Shown piece after piece: positions 58,164-64,000 of a DNA stretch of 64,000 nucleotides. Under the pieces are notes generated by a model. That model saw only the letters and a list, made by a program, of their open reading frames with translations. It ran no database searches and was not told where the DNA came from. The position numbers and the translations under genes were made by a program. Positions within the stretch are counted from its first letter, which is position 1. Every line of letters begins with the position of its first letter. This DNA comes from Bacteroidia bacterium (GTDB lineage: Bacteria > Bacteroidota > Bacteroidia > SpSt-205): assembly GCA_026003235.1 (NCBI GenBank), contig BPGW01000001.1, positions 150,224 through 214,223 of the forward strand. Reading direction: 5' to 3'.

Positions 58164-59339
58164 GTGGTACAGGTAGTCCTTCTCACCGGCCCCGGCAGCT
58201 ATGTACACCTCCTCCAGGCCATCCTTGCCCAGCAGAAGCGACTCCATACCGTTTTTGAGTACTACCCTTCTTGGGCGCTTGTCCAGCCTCTCACAGGCAG
58301 GAAGTACGGCTTGTGGGGGTATAAATCGTTCATCAAAGCCCTCTGGGCAGTAGGACGCCGGCTTCCCTACTATCGCCGGTACAACCCTCACCGCTACTGG
58401 GAATACCAACTTTATGACTTTGTGTGCCGGCTGCATTTGCCTAAGGGTGTGCCTATTTTGTGGGCCTGGAGTCAGACCAGCCTGTACACTATGAAGGAAG
58501 CTCGTAAGCGTGGGATGAAGGTACTCTTGGAGCTGCCTGCCTCTCATCCCACCGTATGGGAAGAGACTGTGCAAAAGGCCTACGCAGCTTTTGCGTCGGC
58601 TCGTACAGGATACGCTTTCTATTTGCCAGCTCACCGTCGTCGCATAGAAGAGGAATTGGAAGTGGCCGATCGCATCCACGTGCTTTCTTCCTTTGTGCAG
58701 CTACAGCTTCTGCGGCAGGGCATTCCTGCGGAAAAAGTGCGCCTTTTACCCTTAGGAGTGGACGCGAGGCATTTTTCTCCGCCCGCTGAGCCGCCCCCTT
58801 CTCGGCCTTTTCGGTTTCTTTATGTAGGGCGTCTGGAGCCGCTCAAAGGGGTCCATCTCCTGCTGGAAGCCTTTCACCGGCTGCGATGGCCGAAGGAATC
58901 GGCAGAACTTTGGCTGGCTGGACCCATAGTAGAAGAGATGGAGCCGGTACTGCGTCGCTATGCTGACCATTTTGTCTACAAAGGCACCTGGGAGCGGGCT
59001 TACCTGCCTGAGCTGTACCGCCAAGCGCATGCTTTCGTTTTTCCTACCCTGCTGGATTCGTTTGGGTTGGTGCTCTTAGAGGCGATGGCCTGCGGCCTAC
59101 CTGTGATAGCCACAAGCCATTCCGCTGCACCGGATCTCGTTACAGAGGGAAAGGATGGGTATGTGGTTCCGCCTTTTTCGGTAGAGGCCCTCATGGAGGC
59201 CATGGAAAAGCTATACCGGATGCCTCTGGAGGAGCGCCTGGCCATGGGCTACGCCGCCCGTCAAAAGGTGGAATCAGCCTGGACGCTGACCCATTACGCA
59301 GAGCGGATAGCTGCCTACCTTGCCGAGTATGAGCTGTGA
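58164..59339 (+). CDS. Glycosyltransferase family 4 protein
   Basis: 391 residues from a GTG. GT-B fold: the C-terminal half has FRFLYVGRLEPLKGVHLLLE (nucleotide-sugar site), AELWLAGPIVEEME, FVYKGTWERAYLPELYRQAH and FVFPTLLDSFGLVLLEAMAC (EX7E motif), then GLPVIATSHSAAPDLV. It transfers a sugar from a nucleotide donor, probably to a surface glycan or exopolysaccharide. Donor and acceptor are unknown. The second glycosyltransferase overlaps its end by 11 bp. Confidence 0.9.
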   Translation: MVQVVLLTGPGSYVHLLQAILAQQKRLHTVFEYYPSWALVQPLTGRKYGLWGYKSFIKALWAVGRRLPYYRRYNPHRYWEYQLYDFVCRLHLPKGVPILWAWSQTSLYTMKEARKRGMKVLLELPASHPTVWEETVQKAYAAFASARTGYAFYLPAHRRRIEEELEVADRIHVLSSFVQLQLLRQGIPAEKVRLLPLGVDARHFSPPAEPPPSRPFRFLYVGRLEPLKGVHLLLEAFHRLRWPKESAELWLAGPIVEEMEPVLRRYADHFVYKGTWERAYLPELYRQAHAFVFPTLLDSFGLVLLEAMACGLPVIATSHSAAPDLVTEGKDGYVVPPFSVEALMEAMEKLYRMPLEERLAMGYAARQKVESAWTLTHYAERIAAYLAEYEL

Positions 59340-60396
59340 AAGCAGGCCTATAGCCTTTCTCCGTGGCCGACCGGGTCCGCATCCGATGCATCAGGCTTTT
59401 GCCCAAGCCGTAAGGGCAGAGCCTTATTACATAGATGCTTACGCTCGTTGGCATGATATCCCCCTTTCAGCGCCGATTCGGTACCTACGCTGGGGCTGGA
59501 ATGCCCTGCGCTTCCCAGCTAAGCGCTATAGAGCCATCCTGGTAGAAGGACCGCATGTATGGCCCTCTTTTGCAGGACGATGGCGGGATGTGCCTACCTT
59601 AAGTCTTGTAGACAACGAGACTCTCTACTTTTTGCACACAGGATTTTATAGGTCTCATGCAGAGTGGGGCCTTCTGCAAGCGATTCGCCGGTACGATGCG
59701 CTGCTGGTGATTGGACAGATGCAGGCTAAGCTCGCTCGGTTGCTTTTGGGGGCGCACTGCCCACCGGTGTATGTGGGCTTCAATGGCGTGGAAGAGGAGC
59801 GTCTGCGCCGACTGGCAGCGGTGGCGCCTCAGCTGGAGAAGCCCGTGCTTCTTTTTATCGGTCACGGAGAGGGCGGCTGGCGAACTTTTTACAAAGGGCT
59901 GGATCTCTTTGTGGAGGTGGTAGCTCATCTGCGGGCTCACTTGCCTGGTGTAGAGGGGTGGGTGGTAGGCCGTTGGGCAGCAAGCGAACAAGAGGCTCTC
60001 CTTCGTCGGCACCCTGGAGCGTCTGTGCGTTTCCTTGGACCTGTCCAGGCGATTGAGTCTGTGCTAAGCCAAGCCGCGCTGTATTTCCATCCAGGGCGAG
60101 GCGAAGCGTATGGCATTGCGGTGCTGGAGGCCATGGCTGCCGGCGTCCCCGCTATGGTCTCGGAATGGACCGGCGCCCAAGAAGTAGTCGCTCAGGTTTG
60201 GCCAGAAGGCGTCCTACCCCTTTCCGTGGAAGCTATGACCCAAGCCATCCTAGCGTACTTTGCTTTGCCCATGGCCGAGAGGAGGGCCATCGGTGAGCAA
60301 GGCCGTGCTTTGGTACAGGCCCAATACACCGCCGGCCAGGCTATCCAGCGCTTCCGAGAGATTTTTTATCGAGCCTTGGCTGCCTGCGAAGCTTAA
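59329..60396 (+). CDS. Glycosyltransferase family 4-like protein
   Basis: 355 residues from the ATG at 59329. The N-terminal half is divergent (HQAFAQAVRAEPYYIDAYAR, VPTLSLVDNETLYFLH). The C-terminal half has LLFIGHGEGGWRTFYKGLDL, VRFLGPVQAIESVLSQAALY and FHPGRGEAYGIAVLEAMAAG with the EX7E motif, then VPAMVSEWTGAQEVV. Paired with the previous gene; both are likely part of one surface-sugar pathway. No other glycan genes are adjacent, so the pathway is unassigned. Confidence 0.85.
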   Translation: MSCESRPIAFLRGRPGPHPMHQAFAQAVRAEPYYIDAYARWHDIPLSAPIRYLRWGWNALRFPAKRYRAILVEGPHVWPSFAGRWRDVPTLSLVDNETLYFLHTGFYRSHAEWGLLQAIRRYDALLVIGQMQAKLARLLLGAHCPPVYVGFNGVEEERLRRLAAVAPQLEKPVLLFIGHGEGGWRTFYKGLDLFVEVVAHLRAHLPGVEGWVVGRWAASEQEALLRRHPGASVRFLGPVQAIESVLSQAALYFHPGRGEAYGIAVLEAMAAGVPAMVSEWTGAQEVVAQVWPEGVLPLSVEAMTQAILAYFALPMAERRAIGEQGRALVQAQYTAGQAIQRFREIFYRALAACEA

Positions 60397-60402
60397 GAAT
60401 GG

Positions 60403-60410
60403 TACCTTTG
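60403..60410 (+). promoter_or_regulatory. -7 box TACCTTTG of the E2 gene
   Basis: Consensus box, four bases (TGCT) before the ATG at 60415. Confidence 0.7.
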
Positions 60411-60414
60411 TGCT

Positions 60415-61776
60415 ATGGTGGAGGTCCTCCTGCCCAAGATGGGCGAGAGCGTCATGGAAGCCCGCATCATCCGCTGGCTCAAGAAGCCCGGCGACCCGGT
60501 CGAGGCGGATGAACCGATTTTAGAAATCGCCACAGACAAGGTGGATTCTGAAGTGCCTGCTCCGGTTTCGGGGATCCTGCAGGAGATTCGCGTCCAGGAG
60601 GGGGCTACGGTGCCGGTAGGCACGGTTTTAGCCCTTATTGCCCAGGCTGGCGAGGCGACTCCCCCTTCTGCGACCCAGGCTAAGCCAGAACCTGCCCTCT
60701 TGCAAGAGGTAGAGAGCCCCACCAGCTCCCCCACCGCTGGCAACGGGCATTCCATGCCTGAGCGGATCCCCGCCCGGCATGGCGACCGCTTTTATTCTCC
60801 CCTCGTGCGAACCATCGCCCAGCAGGAGGGCATTTCCCTCGCTGAACTAGAAAAAATCCCCGGCACCGGCGCTGGAGGACGCGTCACCAAAAACGACCTC
60901 TTGGCTTACCTGGAAACCCGAAAGGCCGCCCCACTTGCGCCTTCTGCTCCCACACCTACACCGGCAACGCCAGTTCCGACTGCGGTCCCGGCTTCCATCC
61001 AGGAGATTATCGCTTACCTGCAAGAGCATTTTATCCTGGTGCCCAAAAAGAAGTTCACCCACGGTGAAGCGGCTGAAATCATAGAAATGGACCGCATGCG
61101 GCGCCTGATTGCGGAAAATATGGTCTATTCCAAGCATGTCTCCCCTCATGTAACCAGCTTCGTAGAGGCGGATGTCACCCCGGTGGTTTTGTGGCGAGAA
61201 AAGGTCAAAGAGGAGTTTGAACGCAAGTACGGCGAAAAGCTGACTTTCACCCACCTCTTTGTGGAGGTGCTGGCGAAGGTTTTGCGAGAGTTTCCTCAGC
61301 TCAACGCTTCAGTAGAAGGGGACCGAATCCTTCTCAAGAAGGAGATTCACATTGGGGTAGCGGTAGCGCTGCCTACCAACAACTTGATTGTGCCGGTGGT
61401 GCGGCATGCCGATCGGCTTAACTTGGCGGGGATTGCGACGGCGGTGAATGACCTTTCGCGACGGGCTCGGGCCGGCCAGCTCAAGCCCGACGAGATTGTG
61501 GGGGGTACCTACACCCTCTCTAATGTGGGCACTTTTGGGAATGTGATGGGCACGCCGGTGATTCTCCAGCCCCAGGTGGCGATCCTGGCCACGGGGGCCA
61601 TCCGCAAGAAACCCGCCATCATTGAAACCCCAGCCGGCGATATGATCGGGGTGCGGTACATGATGTTTCTTTCCCACTCCTACGACCATCGGGTGATAGA
61701 CGGGGCGTTGGGAGGCGCCTTTGTGCGGCGGGTGGCCGACCTACTGGAAGCCTGGGATGTGAACCGGGTGCCTTAG
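60415..61776 (+). CDS. 2-oxoacid dehydrogenase E2 (dihydrolipoamide acyltransferase)
   Basis: 453 residues: one N-terminal lipoyl domain with the lipoylated Lys in EIATDKVDSEVPAPVSG; an E3-binding domain (SPLVRTIAQQEGISLAELEK, GRVTKNDLLAYLE); a Pro/Ala/Thr linker; and the catalytic domain with VSPHVTSFVEADVTPVVLWR and the active-site SHSYDHRVIDGALGGAF. It accepts the acyl group from E1 and passes it to CoA. Pyruvate, branched-chain and 2-oxoglutarate types share these motifs, so the substrate is open. It may pair with PdhB (1685-2668). Confidence 0.93.
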   Translation: MVEVLLPKMGESVMEARIIRWLKKPGDPVEADEPILEIATDKVDSEVPAPVSGILQEIRVQEGATVPVGTVLALIAQAGEATPPSATQAKPEPALLQEVESPTSSPTAGNGHSMPERIPARHGDRFYSPLVRTIAQQEGISLAELEKIPGTGAGGRVTKNDLLAYLETRKAAPLAPSAPTPTPATPVPTAVPASIQEIIAYLQEHFILVPKKKFTHGEAAEIIEMDRMRRLIAENMVYSKHVSPHVTSFVEADVTPVVLWREKVKEEFERKYGEKLTFTHLFVEVLAKVLREFPQLNASVEGDRILLKKEIHIGVAVALPTNNLIVPVVRHADRLNLAGIATAVNDLSRRARAGQLKPDEIVGGTYTLSNVGTFGNVMGTPVILQPQVAILATGAIRKKPAIIETPAGDMIGVRYMMFLSHSYDHRVIDGALGGAFVRRVADLLEAWDVNRVP

Positions 61777-61797
61777 TTTTGGCCAGGCGTAAGGGCG

Positions 61798-61805
61798 TAT
61801 CTTTG
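61798..61805 (+). promoter_or_regulatory. -7 box TATCTTTG of glyA
   Basis: Consensus box, four bases (TTAT) before the ATG at 61810. Confidence 0.7.
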
Positions 61806-61809
61806 TTAT

Positions 61810-63162
61810 ATGCAAGATGCCGTTTTCGGCTGGATAGAAGCGGAGCGCCGCCGCCAGGAAGAGGGCCTTGAACTCATCGCTTCGGAAAATTACGCCAGCC
61901 CTGCGGTGCTTGCGGCTTTGGGTTCGGTCCTCACCAACAAGTACGCTGAGGGCCTCCCAGGGCGGCGGTACTATGGAGGGTGTCAGTACGTAGATGAGGT
62001 GGAAAAGCTGGCCCAAGAGCGGGTGAAGGCCCTTTTTGGAGCGGTCTGGGCCAATGTCCAGCCTCATTCGGGTGCCCAAGCCAACGAAGCCGTGCTTCTG
62101 GCCTTGCTCAAACCCGGAGAAAAGCTTTTGAGCTTTGAGCTGGCGCATGGCGGCCACCTTACCCATGGCAGCCCTCTCAACTCCTCTGGTAAACTCTACA
62201 CCGTCCAACATTACGGCGTACGGCCAGACACCTACCGGCTTGATTACGACCAGGTCCGAGACAAAGCCCGCAGCTTTCGCCCGAAAGTCCTCCTGGCAGG
62301 GGCCAGCAGCTATCCTCGCGACTGGGACTGGAAGGCCCTTCGGGAAATCGCTGACGAAGTAGGCGCCTTCCTCGTAGCGGATATAGCCCATCCCGCTGGC
62401 TTGATTGCAGCCGGCCTTTTGAACAATCCCTTGCCTTACTGTCATGTGGTCACCAGCACCACCCATAAGACCTTGCGAGGTCCCCGAGGAGGGATCCTCC
62501 TGATGGGTCAGGACTTTGAGAATCCCTTTGGGGAGCGGACCCCTCGCGGCGAACTCAAAAAAATGAGTGCGCTGTTGGATGGGGCCCTCTTCCCTGGGGT
62601 GCAGGGTGGCCCTCACATGCACGTCATCGCCGCCAAAGCCGTGGCCTTCGGCGAAGCGCTCCAACCTTCCTTCCGCACCTATGCGCAGCAGGTTATCCGA
62701 AACGCACAAGCCCTTGCTGAAGCTCTTATTGAACGGGGGTACACCGTCCTTACAGGCGGCACAGACAACCACATCGTCCTGGTAGACCTGCGTAACAAGG
62801 GTATCACGGGCCGGGAGGCCGAACGCGGCCTGGAAAAAGCCGGTATAACCGTCAATAAGAACCTGATTCCTTACGATCCGCAGCCTCCTCTGGTAGCCAG
62901 TGGGATTCGGTTAGGCACGCCGGCCCTTACCAGCCGGGGCTTTCTTGAAGAGGATTTTCGGCAGGTGGCCCTTTGGATAGACCAGGCGCTGGCTTCTCTG
63001 CACGACGAAACGCGCCTCACACAGATAAGAGAAGAGATCAAGGCTTACCTGCAGGCCTATCCCCTTCCCTATGGGCCTGCCGCGCCGAGAAGCCTGGGAC
63101 ACGCCCCCGAACCTGTCGGATCATCCGCCCCACCGTACCCCGATCGGCCTGTCGGAAAGTAA
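61810..63162 (+). CDS. glyA: Serine hydroxymethyltransferase
   Basis: 450 residues. [53 protein letters not shown], the PLP Lys in [19 protein letters not shown], and a C-terminal [19 protein letters not shown]. It converts serine and tetrahydrofolate to glycine and methylene-THF, feeding purine synthesis. It is ~20-30 residues longer than usual. The extra tail (Pro/Ala-rich, after about residue 420) is exactly the part overlapping the convergent transporter by 125 bp, so the extension may come from loss of an earlier stop. Confidence 0.96.
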   Translation: MQDAVFGWIEAERRRQEEGLELIASENYASPAVLAALGSVLTNKYAEGLPGRRYYGGCQYVDEVEKLAQERVKALFGAVWANVQPHSGAQANEAVLLALLKPGEKLLSFELAHGGHLTHGSPLNSSGKLYTVQHYGVRPDTYRLDYDQVRDKARSFRPKVLLAGASSYPRDWDWKALREIADEVGAFLVADIAHPAGLIAAGLLNNPLPYCHVVTSTTHKTLRGPRGGILLMGQDFENPFGERTPRGELKKMSALLDGALFPGVQGGPHMHVIAAKAVAFGEALQPSFRTYAQQVIRNAQALAEALIERGYTVLTGGTDNHIVLVDLRNKGITGREAERGLEKAGITVNKNLIPYDPQPPLVASGIRLGTPALTSRGFLEEDFRQVALWIDQALASLHDETRLTQIREEIKAYLQAYPLPYGPAAPRSLGHAPEPVGSSAPPYPDRPVGK

Positions 63163-64000
63163 CCAGCAGCGCAGGCAAGAGAAAGAGATTGGAGAAAAGA
63201 CCGATCACCAGCGACAGGGCCGTGAGGATGCCCAGCGCTCGCGTGCCCCCAAACGAGGAAAAAACAAAGATGCCAAATCCCATCAGCAGCACAAAGGAAG
63301 TGTAGGCGATGAGGGCACCCGTGTGGTGCACACTCACAACGGCGGCGCGATGGGGAATAGGATGCCGGCGGTAGTACCACTGGTAGGAACTCAAAAAATG
63401 CACCGCGCTATCTACCACGATGCCAAAGGCCATTTCGTAAATAAGCGCTGTAGAAGGCTTGACAGGCAGGCCCAGATACCCCATAAGGCCGGCTACCAAA
63501 AAAAGCGGCAGCAGGTTTACCCCCATGCTAATAAGCATGATACGGAAAGACCCGTAGAGGAAAAACATCTGAAGCGCAATCAGGAAAAAAGTCGTCACGA
63601 GGCTCCAGACGAGGTTCTCTACGAGGTAATCAATGGCTTTGAGGAAGATGAGGGTGGTGCCGGTGATGTGCACGCGGCCGGCTTCTTCGCCGAAGGTGGC
63701 CCGAATGGCCCCCTGAACCCGAGCCAAAAGGCCTGGCATGTCAGCCGAACCGATGTCTTTGACGAAGGTGGTGATTCGGGTGCGTTGGTAAGCCGAGTCT
63801 ACGAGAGGCAAGGGAGAAGGGGGGGCTTCGCGGGTGGCTCGCAAGAGAAGGGGCAGCTCTTCCGGCAAGGGCAGGCCATAAGTCTGGGGGGCACCGCCCC
63901 AAAAGGCTTGACGGGCCGCCTTCACCAAGTCCGCCAGGCTTAGACTCCGACTGAACTCAGGGTAGGTTTTTAGGCTATCCTGCAGGGCAGAAAGGGCCTT
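63038..64000 (-). CDS. RND/MMPL-family transporter, C-terminal part (5' end outside window)
   Basis: About 320 residues are visible; the frame stays open to base 64000, so the TTG at 63928 is not a real start. A periplasmic segment ([40 protein letters not shown]) is followed by six helices ([60 protein letters not shown] with the intramembrane Asp; [40 protein letters not shown]). This is the second half of an MMPL-type exporter. Substrate unknown; lipids or hopanoids are possible. The last 125 bp overlap glyA. Confidence 0.88.
   Translation of the reverse strand, partial: KALSALQDSLKTYPEFSRSLSLADLVKAARQAFWGGAPQTYGLPLPEELPLLLRATREAPPSPLPLVDSAYQRTRITTFVKDIGSADMPGLLARVQGAIRATFGEEAGRVHITGTTLIFLKAIDYLVENLVWSLVTTFFLIALQMFFLYGSFRIMLISMGVNLLPLFLVAGLMGYLGLPVKPSTALIYEMAFGIVVDSAVHFLSSYQWYYRRHPIPHRAAVVSVHHTGALIAYTSFVLLMGFGIFVFSSFGGTRALGILTALSLVIGLFSNLFLLPALLVTFRQADRGTVGRMIRQVRGRVPGFSARQAHREGDRPAGKP

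Noticed and set aside
1-64000. tRNA genes, CRISPR arrays, insertion sequences or prophage
   Set aside because: Gaps between genes are too short for tRNAs and none was recognised by eye; no regular direct repeats, transposase or integrase were seen.

Overview
The window comes from a streamlined member of the Bacteroidota, or a close FCB-group relative. Evidence: many copies of the Bacteroidota-type -7 promoter box TAnnTTTG; the lineage-typical gene string DUF6089 / uppS / bamA / ompH / ompH / murI; lptE beside a sigma-54 activator; DUF349, DUF4294 and SiaB/SiaC-family proteins; a protein with a type IX secretion (T9SS) sorting domain; and a PorE-like OmpA protein. LPS genes (lpxB, lptE) and bamA show an outer membrane. 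The DNA is GC-rich. Genes are packed very tightly, with 4-base start/stop overlaps inside operons and frequent tail-to-tail overlaps. Several proteins are short for their families (methylmalonyl-CoA mutase small subunit, NuoL). This would suit a compact, possibly thermophilic genome, but the thermophily is only a guess.

Layout. 1-1710 (+): end of a DUF349 gene and a SpoU-type RNA methyltransferase. 8114-1685 (-): one overlapping operon, miaB / sigma-54 activator / lptE / conserved unknown / comF / pdhB. 8115-8732 (+): DUF4294 protein. 11807-8662 (-): mutase-like protein / PAP2 phosphatase / TerC / alpha-beta hydrolase. 11885-15212 (+): three exported proteins ending in a WD40-caspase, behind a consensus sigma-54 promoter. 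15226-20898 (+): membrane protein, lpxB, smc, a methyltransferase. 20944-26885 (+): envelope-biogenesis cluster. 26886-31409: Asp/Asn hydroxylase-like protein (-), then PhoD-type phosphatase, DUF697-SHOCT protein and M16-like protein (+). 31400-36042 (+): purQ and an isolated nuoL-nuoM-nuoN trio. 38609-36001 (-): SiaB, SiaC, a coiled-coil membrane protein and a cysteine desulfurase. 38649-43937: cytochrome c/propeller lipoprotein (-), peroxiredoxin (+), collagen-like lipoprotein (-), alaS (-). 43999-48139 (+): PorE-like protein, RNase P RNA, acyl-CoA ligase. 48114-49940 (+): membrane part of the F-type ATP synthase. 50004-55527 (+): MCE protein, purM, yceI, PP2C phosphatase, outer-membrane protein, MazG. 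58119-55500 (-): sucC, thiD, unknown. 58164-63162 (+): two glycosyltransferases, a 2-oxoacid dehydrogenase E2, glyA. 63038-64000 (-): end of an RND/MMPL transporter. Apart from rnpB there is no gene-free stretch above 300 bases. I saw no tRNA, rRNA, CRISPR array or insertion sequence.

How it fits together. Envelope assembly (lpxB, lptE, bamA, two OmpH chaperones, uppS, murI), energy metabolism (NuoLMN, ATP synthase a/c, pdhB, E2, sucC) and purine synthesis (purQ, purM) are split into small blocks. The most notable signals are: (1) a promoter rule, TAnnTTTG followed in most cases by exactly four bases and then ATG or GTG, which implies leaderless mRNAs; (2) a sigma-54 promoter driving an exported WD40-caspase operon; (3) a SiaB/SiaC partner-switch pair with a candidate PP2C phosphatase elsewhere in the window; (4) two probable single-base frameshifts, at about 30082 and at the T6 run 53056-53061; (5) hairpins whose 3' tail is the -7 box of the next gene.
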